A stretch of 18,437 bases of DNA from VGRF01 sp964460485 (GTDB taxonomy: Bacteria; Myxococcota_A; UBA9160; UBA6930). A program made the translations under genes and the position numbers. The notes beneath the pieces are model-generated. The model was given only the letters and a program-made list of their open reading frames with translations, was not told where the DNA came from and did no database searches. This document shows positions 1 to 7,072 of the stretch, in pieces. The stretch covers positions 1 through 18,437 of the forward strand of contig CAYWRY010000080.1 in NCBI GenBank assembly GCA_964460485.1, given 5' to 3'. Numbering within the stretch: the stretch's first letter is position 1; the number at the start of each line of letters is the position of its first letter.

Positions 1-2
1 CC

Positions 3-31
3 CCCCACCACGTTCTCTATCAGTTGTGGGG
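3..31 (-). terminator. Possible terminator hairpin after the TPR gene
   Basis: Bases 3-11 and 23-31 form a 9-bp stem with one mismatch around an 11-nt loop. The hairpin lies 20 nt past the stop codon of the minus-strand TPR gene. A T-tract on the minus strand cannot be judged because the window ends there. On the plus strand the stem is followed by TGCGTTTT, so it could serve that direction too. Confidence 0.3.
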
Positions 32-50
32 TGCGTTTTGCAGAGGTTCC

Positions 51-842
51 CTAGCGGAAATCTGCGCGCCAGGTGTCCGGGTCGTCGTCGGGCGAGACGG
101 TCTCCACCAGCGGCAGCGTCGGCTCCGGGCGCGAGCGCCCCTCGACGGCTGCGGGCAGGATCGGATCCAGCAGCTCCAGCTCGAGCGATTCGTCGGGCGC
201 GGGCCGCGGCGCCGGCTTGGCGAAGTGCGCTCGGATCCACGCCCAGAAGTCGCGCAGCGCCCAGGTGATGAGCACGCGGCGCGCGGCGACCCGGCGCAGC
301 TCGTGGGCCTCAGCGCGCAAAGCCAACAGCTCGAGCAGCTCGAGCGCGGCGTGCCGCTGATCGGTCTTCGCGTAGAGGCGCGCGAGGTCGAGGCCGACCT
401 CCACGTCCCACGGCTCGATCTGCCGCGCGCGTTCCAGCAGCGCGATCGCCTGCGCGCGCCCCTGCGGCTGGCGAAATGCTCGGCGGCCCTCGAGCAGCGT
501 CTCGAACGCGGCGTCCTCGCGGCCGAGCTTCAGCTCGAGCTCCGAGCGCAGGCGCCAGGCCTCGAACTCGTGCGGCACGCAGCGGCAGGCTTCCTTCAGT
601 GCCGCGAGGCACTCCTCGCGCCGGCGGGCGCGCATCAGCTCCTGCGATGCCATGCGGAACAGCTGCCACGACTCGAAGTCGCTGCCGATGCGCGCCAGCA
701 GCGGCGCGGCCCGGAGCGCGACCGCCGCGTTGCGCGGCTCCTCCAGCAGCACGCGCCGGTAGAGGGCCAGCGCGGCCCGCACGTCGCCGTCTTGAAGCTC
801 GCGGTTGGCTTCCGCAAGCAGGCGCTTGCGGCCGTTCCGCAT
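51..842 (-). CDS. TPR-like tetratricopeptide repeat protein
   Basis: A 263-residue protein, almost wholly alpha-helical, with TPR-like helix pairs at about residues 8-35, 45-110 and 120-175. Recognisable pieces are AALALYRRVLLEEPRNA, EAWRLRSELELKLGREDAAFETL and DLARLYAKTDQRHAALELL. The C-terminal 60 residues are proline- and acid-rich and probably disordered. There is no signal peptide, so it is likely a cytoplasmic scaffold or adaptor. The ATG at 842 was chosen because the repeats begin directly after it and the open frame upstream (to 1859) has a different character and overlaps the next gene antisense. Only a weak GGAT lies upstream. It is the last gene of the minus-strand run, 89 nt after the SMP-30-like gene. 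No partner can be named. Confidence 0.82.
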   Translation of the reverse strand: MRNGRKRLLAEANRELQDGDVRAALALYRRVLLEEPRNAAVALRAAPLLARIGSDFESWQLFRMASQELMRARRREECLAALKEACRCVPHEFEAWRLRSELELKLGREDAAFETLLEGRRAFRQPQGRAQAIALLERARQIEPWDVEVGLDLARLYAKTDQRHAALELLELLALRAEAHELRRVAARRVLITWALRDFWAWIRAHFAKPAPRPAPDESLELELLDPILPAAVEGRSRPEPTLPLVETVSPDDDPDTWRADFR

Positions 843-921
843 GGCGTCGATCCGTGAATGCAAGGCGCGCGCACCCCTCGGGCAGCCCTGTACGGATCGG
901 TGCAGCGAGGCCCGCAAAGGA

Positions 922-935
922 GTGACCGCGGTCAC
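922..935. promoter_or_regulatory. Perfect 14-bp palindrome at the SMP-30 gene stop
   Basis: GTGACCGCGGTCAC is a perfect palindrome that covers the stop codon of the SMP-30-like gene and opens the 89-nt gap before the TPR gene. It could be an operator for the TPR gene or a small hairpin. No -35/-10 pair is clear in the gap. Confidence 0.3.
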
Positions 936-1771
936 ACGCGGGCGGGATGCACCTCGGCGCCGGGGACGGGCGCGCGCGTACGCAACACGGCGCCCTTGCC
1001 GGTGGGCTCGAGCGTGTTGTCGGCGGTGACGACGATCAGATCGCGCAGCTCCGCGCCCGCGAAGCACAGGCTCGTGACCATGCGCGCGGGCACCAGCAGC
1101 GAGCCGAGGCGTGTGCCGTCGACGGCAAAGCGGTCGATGCGGCCCGCGCCCGCGAGCGCCACCCAGAAGGCGCCGCTCTCGTCGAAGGCGAGGCCGTCGG
1201 CGTGGCCCGACACGGGAACGTGCCGCCGCTCGCCCAGCGCGCCGTCCTCGCGCAGCGCGTGCACGATCACGCGCTCGCCGCGTGTGTCGGAGTGCGCGAG
1301 CCAGCGCCCGTCCGGCGAAACGGCGATGCCGTTCGCGTGGCGCACGTCGGCGTAGAGCTCCGTCGCTTGGCCTGCTGCGTCGACGCGCCAGCACTCGCCC
1401 GGGACGACCTGTGCGCCGGGGTCGAAGACGCGGAAGCGCACGGCGCCCGCGTAGACGCGGCCGCGCGCGTCGGTGCACAGGTCGTTCCAGCCGGGCAGCC
1501 CGTCGATGCGGAACAGCGTGCGCGTGACGCCGTCCTTCACGTGCACGAGGTCGCGGCCGCTGCACACCACGCCTCCGTCCGCGTGGGCGGCGATGCCGCC
1601 GACGCCGCGCCGCTTGGGCACGATCGTCGCGATCGCACCGCTCGGTGCGAGGTGGAAGACGCCGCCGCCGAGCACGTCGCTGAAGTAGAGGCCGCCGTCC
1701 GGAGCGAGCGCGGGTCCCTCGACGAGGCCGTAGCCGCTGGCGAGCAGCTCGAAGCGCGGCGTCTCCGTCAT
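932..1771 (-). CDS. SMP-30/gluconolactonase/LRE-family beta-propeller
   Basis: A 279-residue protein of the SMP-30/gluconolactonase (SGL) family, close to the family's usual length of about 300. The family are six-bladed propellers that use a divalent metal to hydrolyse lactones or related esters. The ligand set is intact by motif: E18 in LVEGPA, N147 in HANGIAVSPDG and D192 in GHADGLAFDESG. N96 in GWNDLCTD matches the substrate-side Asn. There is no signal peptide, so it is cytosolic. The ATG at 1771 gives the normal propeller start and lies 9 nt past the SGNH gene stop. No Shine-Dalgarno sequence is visible; a TAGCGT box sits 6 nt upstream instead. The lactone substrate is unknown. A role in catabolism of a cyclic or sugar-derived compound is inference. 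Confidence 0.9.
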   Translation of the reverse strand: MTETPRFELLASGYGLVEGPALAPDGGLYFSDVLGGGVFHLAPSGAIATIVPKRRGVGGIAAHADGGVVCSGRDLVHVKDGVTRTLFRIDGLPGWNDLCTDARGRVYAGAVRFRVFDPGAQVVPGECWRVDAAGQATELYADVRHANGIAVSPDGRWLAHSDTRGERVIVHALREDGALGERRHVPVSGHADGLAFDESGAFWVALAGAGRIDRFAVDGTRLGSLLVPARMVTSLCFAGAELRDLIVVTADNTLEPTGKGAVLRTRAPVPGAEVHPARV

Positions 1772-1777
1772 GCCGCG

Positions 1778-1783
1778 ACGCTA
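1778..1783 (-). promoter_or_regulatory. -10-like TAGCGT box placed for a leaderless SMP-30 mRNA
   Basis: Read on the minus strand, GATAGCGT ends six bases before the ATG at 1771, which would put +1 at or next to the A of the ATG. The gene has no Shine-Dalgarno sequence. The TAG of the box is also the stop codon of the upstream SGNH gene, so the match may be coincidence. Confidence 0.3.
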
Positions 1784-2908
1784 TCGCGGCGCGGTCGCGC
1801 CGGGACTGCCGATCGGTGTCTGACCCCGATCGGCGGCTGCGGGAGAACCGAGGCCACACACCGATCGCAATGCGGGCAGCAGCGCCTCGGCGACGAGCGC
1901 GTTGCCAGCTTCGGAGTAGTGGTTCGCGAGGCCGAAGAGCGGCGCCGGCTCGCGGCCGCGCAGGGCGGGCGTCGCGTCGAAGAAGCGCACGCCGCGCTCG
2001 CCAGCCGCGCGCTGCGCCCAGTCGCGGACGAGCTGTGCGCGCGCTGCGAGGTCGCCGCGCGTCGGCAAGTAGACGAGCAGCGGCTCCGCACCGCGCTCGC
2101 GCACGAGCGCGCCGAACTCGCCGAACGTCGCCTCCGCGACGGGTGCCACCGGCAGAAGCGGCCTCGAGGCCGCCTCGCGCTCAGCGTCGGCCTGGGACGG
2201 CGGCGGCGCGACCGCCGCCGCGAGGCGTGCGAGCGCCTTCGCGAGATCGAGGTTCTCGAGAAAGCCCTTCAGTGCGACGCGCCGATCCTCGCGCGCGTCG
2301 CGCTGCGGCACCGGCACGTGCTTCACCACGAGCTTCCCGTCCGCGAGCGCGAGCTGGGGCTTCGGCGCCATGTAGAACGCGCGATCCATGCGCGCGAAGT
2401 CGTGGGCGATGAAGGCGAGCACCGCGACGTCGTGCTCGAGCGTGGCTGCGTCGCGCCGGTAGCGGAGGAAGGCCTGGTCGGCGCCGTAGGCGCCCATCGC
2501 GAGGTTGACGGTCTGAAGGCGCGGGTCGAGGCGTTCGAGCTGCGCGGGGTAGGTGTCGGCGTCGCCGACGCCGAAGCCCATGGTGAAGGAGTCTCCCGCG
2601 AAGAGAGCGCGGCAACGGCCGGGCGGAACGCTCGCCGTGTACTCCTCGCGCGCGCGGAACCCTTGGGCGTTCGCGGTGAAATCGCGCCCGGGGCCGTACA
2701 GGTTCGCTACGTGGCGCCCCGGCACAGCCGTCCAGCCCAGCTCACTGTCGTGCTGCGCGATGCGCGCCTCCGGCGCCGGCCGGCTGGCGACGCGCTTGCC
2801 CGCCTGCACGCCCGCGTTCACCCAGCTCAGCACGCCCTCGGCGAGCACGAGGAACAGCGCGACCGCGAGAGTGGAGAGTGCGAGCCGACCGGCGAGCGAG
2901 TCCTTCAC
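1781..2908 (-). CDS. Membrane-anchored SGNH/GDSL-type hydrolase
   Basis: A 375-residue protein with one N-terminal membrane segment (about residues 9-30, no clear cleavage site), so the catalytic domain is probably periplasmic. Block I is LFAGDSFTMGFGV with nucleophile S107. Block II is NLAMGAYGADQ with G139. Block III reads AHDF, so the usual Asn before Asp is His169. Block V is NHYSEAGN with H330; the Asp usually two before this His is Ala328. The lead-in motifs LGWTAVPG and NAQGFRAREEY resemble SGNH esterases that act on cell-surface glycans. The start is GTG at 2908 with weak GAAG upstream. The last 20 or so residues are low-complexity, and about residues 359-367 are encoded by a short inverted repeat (1809-1833). 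It sits 58 nt after the thiolase gene. The substrate is unknown; an O-acyl esterase or transferase is the best guess. Confidence 0.85.
   Translation of the reverse strand: MKDSLAGRLALSTLAVALFLVLAEGVLSWVNAGVQAGKRVASRPAPEARIAQHDSELGWTAVPGRHVANLYGPGRDFTANAQGFRAREEYTASVPPGRCRALFAGDSFTMGFGVGDADTYPAQLERLDPRLQTVNLAMGAYGADQAFLRYRRDAATLEHDVAVLAFIAHDFARMDRAFYMAPKPQLALADGKLVVKHVPVPQRDAREDRRVALKGFLENLDLAKALARLAAAVAPPPSQADAEREAASRPLLPVAPVAEATFGEFGALVRERGAEPLLVYLPTRGDLAARAQLVRDWAQRAAGERGVRFFDATPALRGREPAPLFGLANHYSEAGNALVAEALLPALRSVCGLGSPAAADRGQTPIGSPGATAPR
1809..1833. repeat. GGGGTC-cored short inverted repeat, copy 1
   Basis: Twelve-base arms (1809-1820 and 1822-1833) pair with one mismatch around a single base. 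The arms carry CCGATCGG and the core on the minus strand is GGGGTCAGACACC. It lies inside the 3' end of the SGNH gene. A partial extra arm (ACACCGATCG) occurs at 1857-1866. Similar cores occur at 4175-4205 and 5673-5695. Confidence 0.6.
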
Positions 2909-2966
2909 GAGCTGCTTCTTCGGCCGCAGGTGCGCGCGCCCCGAGCGGCTGTCGCCGCCGGGACGC

Positions 2967-4142
2967 TCAGACGCCGACGATCGAGACGAAGCTCACGCAG
3001 CGTCCGGGCTGGCCGCCGAGGTTGTGGGTGAGGCCGTACTTCGGGCTCTTGATCTGGCGCGGGCCAGCCTCGCCCCGAAGCTGCAGCCACATCTCGTACA
3101 TCATGCGCAGGCCGCTCGCGCCGATTGGGTGCCCGAAACTCTTGAGGCCGCCGTCGGGATTCACGGGCTGCGGGCCGTCGCCGTCGAAGCGGCCGGCGAG
3201 CACGTCCTTCCACGCGGTGCCGCGCGGCGAGAAGCCCATGTCCTCCATCAGCACGAGCTCGGTGGCGGTGAAGCAGTCGTGCACCTCGGCCATCGAGATC
3301 TGCTCGCGCGGATTCGTGATGCCGGCCTGCTTGTAGGCCTCGTTCGCGCTCACCGCGACTTCCTGGAACGAGGTGAAGTCGTAGCTCTGCGAGAAGTTGC
3401 CCTCCGCGGGGCCCGCCGCGAACGAGAGCGCCTTGATGAAGATCGGCTTGTCCGTGTACTTGTGCGCGTCTTCGGCGCGGCACAGGATCGCCGCTGCCGA
3501 GCCGTCGGAGACGCCCGAGCAGTCGAACACGCCGAACGCGCCGGCGACCTTCGGGCTCGCCTTGATCGTCTCGATCGAGACTTCCTTGCGGAACTGCGCC
3601 TTCGGGTTCTTCGCGCCGTTCACGTGGTTCTTCCAGGCGATGCGCGAGATCACGTCCTTCATCGTGTCTTCGTCCACGCCGTACTTCTTGGCGTAGGCCG
3701 GCACGAGCAGCGAGAACATCGCCGGCGCGGTCATGCTCGGCTTGGTGCCGTCGTCGGGCACCGAGCCGGTGACCAGGCCCGAGAAACCCGAGTCCTTCAG
3801 CTTCTCGACGCCCACCGCCATCACGAGGTCGTAGGCCCCGCTCGCCACCGCGTAGGCGGCGTTGCGGATCGCCTCGCTGCCGGTCGCGCACATGTTCTCG
3901 AGCCGCGTCACCGGCTTGTAGTCGATCTTGATCGCCTCGCTGAGCAAGAGGCCCGAGACGCCGCTGCCCATCGTGCCGAGCCAATAGGCGTCGACCTGAT
4001 CCTTCGCGACCCTTGCGCTCTGAAAGGCCTCCTGGGTCGACTCGACCAGCATGTCGTCGGCGCCCTTGTCCCAGTGCTCGCCGAAGGGCGTGCAGCCCAT
4101 TCCCACGATGGCCACGCGATCGCAGATGCCTCGGGATGCCAT
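2967..4142 (-). CDS. SCP2-type thiolase / acetyl-CoA acetyltransferase-like protein
   Basis: A 391-residue thiolase of the SCP2/lipid-transfer type, full length for the family. The nucleophile is C85 in ENMCATGSEA. H288 lies in VHDCFTATE and H338 in the FGHPIGASG block, and the C-terminal GGQPGRC puts C382 near the usual second site. The family either cleaves 3-ketoacyl-CoAs with CoA or, as in Ltp-type steroid aldolases, breaks a beta-hydroxy-acyl-CoA by retro-aldol. Many members need a DUF35 partner, and here the upstream gene supplies one. The start is ATG 4142 because AAGGAG stands 7 nt before it. An earlier in-frame ATG at 4196 lies inside a hairpin repeat and would add a tail unlike the family. 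The gap to the upstream gene is 61 nt, so co-transcription is likely. Confidence 0.92.
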   Translation of the reverse strand: MASRGICDRVAIVGMGCTPFGEHWDKGADDMLVESTQEAFQSARVAKDQVDAYWLGTMGSGVSGLLLSEAIKIDYKPVTRLENMCATGSEAIRNAAYAVASGAYDLVMAVGVEKLKDSGFSGLVTGSVPDDGTKPSMTAPAMFSLLVPAYAKKYGVDEDTMKDVISRIAWKNHVNGAKNPKAQFRKEVSIETIKASPKVAGAFGVFDCSGVSDGSAAAILCRAEDAHKYTDKPIFIKALSFAAGPAEGNFSQSYDFTSFQEVAVSANEAYKQAGITNPREQISMAEVHDCFTATELVLMEDMGFSPRGTAWKDVLAGRFDGDGPQPVNPDGGLKSFGHPIGASGLRMMYEMWLQLRGEAGPRQIKSPKYGLTHNLGGQPGRCVSFVSIVGV

Positions 4143-4174
4143 GAAGCTCTCCTTCCAGGAGTGCGGGTGATTCG

Positions 4175-4205
4175 AGCCAGCGGGGTCTGGCCCCACGGGC
4201 TGGCT
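4175..4205. repeat. GGGGTC-cored short inverted repeat, copy 2
   Basis: AGCCAG (4175-4180) pairs with CTGGCT (4200-4205), and GGGG (4182-4185) pairs with CCCC (4191-4194). The core is GGGGTCTGGCCCC. The hairpin ends on the stop codon of the DUF35 fusion gene and lies 32 nt before the thiolase start. It could adjust expression between the two genes or be a REP-like mobile repeat. Confidence 0.55.
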
Positions 4206-5589
4206 AACGGCGCGGGCGCGCCTTCCAGAAATAGTTGTGGACGCCTTGGCCGGTGTAGAGCCGGCGGAAGGTCATCTCCAGCTCGTCGCCGATCCTCACG
4301 GCGCCAGGCTCGACGTCGGTCAGCTCGCACGTCACGCGACCGCCGCCCTCGAAGTCGATCACGCCCGCCACGGTCGGCGGGTTCAGCGAATAGGCGAGGT
4401 AGTCGAGCGTGTAGGTGGCGACCCTGCAGCGCTTGTCGGCGAAGTCCTCGTCCCGCATCTGGTCGACGGCGCCGCACTTCACGCAGACGCGCTGAGGCGG
4501 CAGGTGGCCGGTGCCGCACGCCACGCAGCGCGAGCCTACGAAGCCGAGCTTCCAGCTCGCGTGTCGCGCGCTCGGCGGAGCGGCGGGGCGCTCGGGGTCG
4601 GGTCGGCGCGGCGGCTCGAACGGCAGGATTCCGCGCCACTTGAGATAGGTGTTGTACGCGATGTCGCTGCGCTTCGAGGCGATCCACGCGTCGACACTGT
4701 GCTTCGGGCGCGCCGCGGCGATGCGGGAGGTCACCTCGAACACCGCGGCGTCGCAGCCGTCGGCGAGCGAGAGCACGAGGATGCGGTCGCCCGGCTGCGC
4801 CGCGTCGAGGGCGCGCGCGAGCGTTAGCAGCGAGTGGGCGACCCCCGTGCGCCCGACGCCTTCCGCGAGCGGGTCCGCCAGCTGCTCGGGCCGCAGCTTG
4901 AGGCCCTTGCCGAGGCCCGCGACCGCGCGCGCGTTCGCGGCATCCGCGATCACCGCGCTGAGATCGCTCGGCTGGACCTTCGCGTCGGCGAGCGCGCGGG
5001 CGCAGGTGTCGGCGACGAGGGGCGCGAGCGTGTCGGCGCCGAAGCGCTCCTCCCAGCTCTTCGCGAAGCGGTCCTCGGGCAGGCGCCAGACGTCGAGGAT
5101 CTCGGCGGTGGCGGATGCGCTGCCGATCAGCACCGCGGCGCTCTCGGAGTCGGGTCCGGTGACGAAGGCCGCCGCGCCGTCGCCGCTCCCGCTCTCGCGA
5201 CCGCCGCCGGGCGCGCCGATCACGACGTCGCCCGCCGCGACGAGCGCGCGCTTGCCCGCGGCCGCGAGGTCGAGGCCCGCGAGCAGCGCGCCGAGGCCCA
5301 TGCGCGAGGAGGTGCCGAGGTCGAGGGTGCGCACCTTGCCGGGGAGCTGGAGCGCGGCGTGCACGGTCGCGCCGTTCAGCTTCTCCGCGTAGGGCGGGCT
5401 CGTGGTGGCGAAGAACAGGGCGTCCACGCTGGGCGCGCCGTGCATCGCCTCGCGCGCGGCCTCCACCGCCATCGACACGGCGTCCTCGTCGAAGCTCGCG
5501 ATCGCGCGCTCGCCCTTGCCTGCGCCGATCGCCTTGCGCGCGAGGCGGAAGAAGGGGACGTAGCTGCCGTACCGAACGATGCCCGCCAC
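4204..5589 (-). CDS. HMG-CoA synthase/KAS III-like domain fused to a DUF35 Zn-ribbon/OB-fold
   Basis: A 461-residue two-domain protein. Residues 1-310 have the HMG-CoA-synthase/KAS III fold (GIVRYGSYVPFFRL at the start, and LADGCDAAVFEV). Where the family has its nucleophilic Cys, this protein reads DLGTSSRMGLGAL (residues 90-102), so S94 or S95 stands in for Cys. After a WRGILPFEPPRRP linker comes a DUF35 module: a zinc ribbon with C355-x2-C358 and C369-x2-C372, then an OB-fold with AGVIDFEGGGRVTCELTDV. DUF35 proteins pair with SCP2-type thiolases (archaeal thiolase/DUF35/HMGCS complex, actinobacterial Ltp-type aldolases, BbsAB). The next gene is such a thiolase, so a complex is likely. The start is GTG 5589 with GGAGG 8 nt upstream. 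The Cys loss suggests a structural or altered role; that is inference. Confidence 0.9.
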   Translation of the reverse strand: MAGIVRYGSYVPFFRLARKAIGAGKGERAIASFDEDAVSMAVEAAREAMHGAPSVDALFFATTSPPYAEKLNGATVHAALQLPGKVRTLDLGTSSRMGLGALLAGLDLAAAGKRALVAAGDVVIGAPGGGRESGSGDGAAAFVTGPDSESAAVLIGSASATAEILDVWRLPEDRFAKSWEERFGADTLAPLVADTCARALADAKVQPSDLSAVIADAANARAVAGLGKGLKLRPEQLADPLAEGVGRTGVAHSLLTLARALDAAQPGDRILVLSLADGCDAAVFEVTSRIAAARPKHSVDAWIASKRSDIAYNTYLKWRGILPFEPPRRPDPERPAAPPSARHASWKLGFVGSRCVACGTGHLPPQRVCVKCGAVDQMRDEDFADKRCRVATYTLDYLAYSLNPPTVAGVIDFEGGGRVTCELTDVEPGAVRIGDELEMTFRRLYTGQGVHNYFWKARPRR

Positions 5590-5613
5590 GGGGGGAACCT
5601 CCGAAGTGGTGGC

Positions 5614-5619
5614 AGTCTA
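5614..5619 (-). promoter_or_regulatory. -10-like box (GATAGACT) ahead of the DUF35 fusion
   Basis: Minus-strand GATAGACT ends 24 nt before the GTG at 5589 and ahead of the GGAGG ribosome site. It resembles boxes at 1778, 7057, 8380 and 14055. No -35 with a 16-18 nt spacer is visible (TTGCAG at 5646-5641 would leave 21 nt). Confidence 0.35.
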
Positions 5620-5672
5620 TCCCGCTCGCGCCGCTGCGGTCTGCAACCGGGCCGGCTTTTCGTCGCGATGAG

Positions 5673-5695
5673 CCGACGGGGTCAGAGCCGATGGG
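5673..5695. repeat. GGGGTC-cored short inverted repeat, copy 3
   Basis: CCGACGGGGTCAGAGCCGAT aligns closely with the minus strand of copy 1 (CCGATCGGGGTCAGACACCG). The flank GAGCC-GATG-GGCTC (5686-5699) makes a small perfect hairpin. It lies just past the stop codon of the MFS gene at 5705, in the 115-nt gap before the DUF35 fusion gene. Confidence 0.5.
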
Positions 5696-5704
5696 CTCGG
5701 CGAG

Positions 5705-7021
5705 TCACGCCGCTGCGCCGAGCTTCGCGTAGAGCGCGTCCCGGTCGCGGGCGAAGCGGCGGCCGGCGTAGACGAACAGCGGCAGCGCGAGCAGCGAGGC
5801 CGCGGTGAAGATCAGCAGCGCCTGCGTGTAGCCGTCGGTGCCGCCTGCGGCCTTCACCCGGTCGACCCAGATTCCCGCGCCGGTGTTGCCGATGCCGAGG
5901 CCCACCACGTTGAGCAGCATGATGTAGAAGCCCACGACGGTCGCGCGGATGTTCGCCGGCACGAGCTCCTGCACGCTCGAGAAGGTGGGGCCGTAGAACA
6001 TCCCGAGCTGCACGCTGCCCATCGTCATCGCGATCCAGAACCACGGGCTGCTCGGGTCGACGAGGCGATACGCGAAGCCGAGCGGCGCGAACAGCGCGAG
6101 CAGCAGCGCGAGGAACATCGGGCGCCCCAGACCCGTGCGGCGCAGGAACCAGTCGCTGCCGGCGCCGCCGAGCAGGTTGCCTGTGACGCCGCCGACCAGT
6201 GCGAGCCAGCCCGAAATGCGGAGAATCTCGGCGCGCTCGAACCCGCGCTCCTCGACGAACCAGATCTGGTCGAACGCTGCGGCGCCGAGGATGAAATGGA
6301 AGGCGACGCCCCCGGCCATCGTGCACACGAGCGCGGGCGAGGCCGCGAGGGCCCTGCCGAGGGTGCGCACGATCACGCCGAGGCTCTGGCGCGGCGCCGC
6401 GGGAGCGGCCGCGCCGGCCGGGCGCCGGCGGGGCGTCTCGGGCGCGAACAGCATGAGGGCGGCGAAGCCCACCCCGATCGCGCCGAGGACGTAGAAGCAG
6501 TGGCGCCAGCCGATCGCGGGCCCGAGGTAGCCGGCGACCAGTGCGCTCAGCGCGACGCCGATCGGCACGCCCATGTAGTAGATGCCCGAGGCGAGGCCCA
6601 GCCGCGAAGCCGGGAAGCGGTCCGACAGCATCGACATGGCGGTCGGCGTCAGCACCGACTCGCCGATCCCGATCAGCATGCGCGGGACGGCGATCCCGAC
6701 GAAGCTCGTCGCCGCGCCGGTCGCCGCGGTGAGCACGCTCCACGTGCCGAGGCCCGCGGCGATCAGGCGCGGGCGGTGCAGCAGGTCGGCGAGCACGCCC
6801 GTGAACAAGCCCATCGTCGCGTAGAAGAACGTGAAGAAGATGCCCGTGAGGTAGGAGAACTGCGTCGCGCTGAGGCTCAGCTCCGGGACGATGAAGTTCG
6901 CGAAGCTGGGGAGCGCCTGGCGGTCGACGAAGTTCAGAACGTTGAGCAACGTGAGCAGCCCGAGGAACGCGAAGTGACGGAGCTCGACGCGATCGCTGCT
7001 CGGCTCGGCGGGCGCGGCCAT
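5705..7021 (-). CDS. Spinster-like MFS transporter
   Basis: A 438-residue integral membrane carrier with about 12 hydrophobic segments, the standard MFS length. Segment 1 carries LNVLNFVDRQ (D33-R34), the signature of spinster-like carriers. The loop 2-3 motif A is GVLADLLHRPR (residues 75-85), followed later by RMLIGIGESVLTPTA. The family moves lipids, organic acids or other amphipathic substrates by proton exchange; substrate and direction cannot be read here. The ATG at 7021 has GAGGAG 8-13 nt upstream. It heads the minus-strand run with the DUF35 fusion and thiolase, and diverges from the M28-like gene. Uptake of, or efflux from, the same pathway is inference. Confidence 0.93.
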   Translation of the reverse strand: MAAPAEPSSDRVELRHFAFLGLLTLLNVLNFVDRQALPSFANFIVPELSLSATQFSYLTGIFFTFFYATMGLFTGVLADLLHRPRLIAAGLGTWSVLTAATGAATSFVGIAVPRMLIGIGESVLTPTAMSMLSDRFPASRLGLASGIYYMGVPIGVALSALVAGYLGPAIGWRHCFYVLGAIGVGFAALMLFAPETPRRRPAGAAAPAAPRQSLGVIVRTLGRALAASPALVCTMAGGVAFHFILGAAAFDQIWFVEERGFERAEILRISGWLALVGGVTGNLLGGAGSDWFLRRTGLGRPMFLALLLALFAPLGFAYRLVDPSSPWFWIAMTMGSVQLGMFYGPTFSSVQELVPANIRATVVGFYIMLLNVVGLGIGNTGAGIWVDRVKAAGGTDGYTQALLIFTAASLLALPLFVYAGRRFARDRDALYAKLGAAA

Positions 7022-7056
7022 GCTGTCTCCTCGCCGCGCGAGGAGGCGGCTCGCGC

Positions 7057-7062
7057 ATTCTA
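7057..7062 (-). promoter_or_regulatory. -10-like TAGAAT box for the MFS gene
   Basis: Minus-strand CATAGAAT lies 35 nt before the ATG at 7021, leaving room for a short leader with the GAGGAG site. The following bases share the exact 12-mer AGAATGCGCGAG with the region ahead of the acyl-CoA ligase (14003-14014). No good -35 is seen. Confidence 0.35.
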
Positions 7063-7072
7063 TGCGCGAAGG

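Noticed and set aside
843..1859. Upstream extension of the TPR gene frame to 1859
   Set aside because: The added part is Arg-rich shadow of the SMP-30 gene on the same strand; the TPR repeats begin at the ATG at 842.
4143..4196. Upstream ATG for the thiolase at 4196
   Set aside because: It lies in a hairpin repeat, has no ribosome site and adds residues absent from the family; AAGGAG marks 4142.
947..4643. Very long plus-strand open frames (947-3031 and 2553-4643, nearly 700 codons each)
   Set aside because: They lie antisense to well-supported enzymes and have the Arg/Ala/His-rich, low-complexity character of GC-rich shadow frames. No family motif appears.
6296..7072. N-terminal part of the long plus-strand frame leading into the M28-like gene
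   Set aside because: It is antisense to the spinster-like MFS gene and highly charged; only the part from about 7073 is protein-like.
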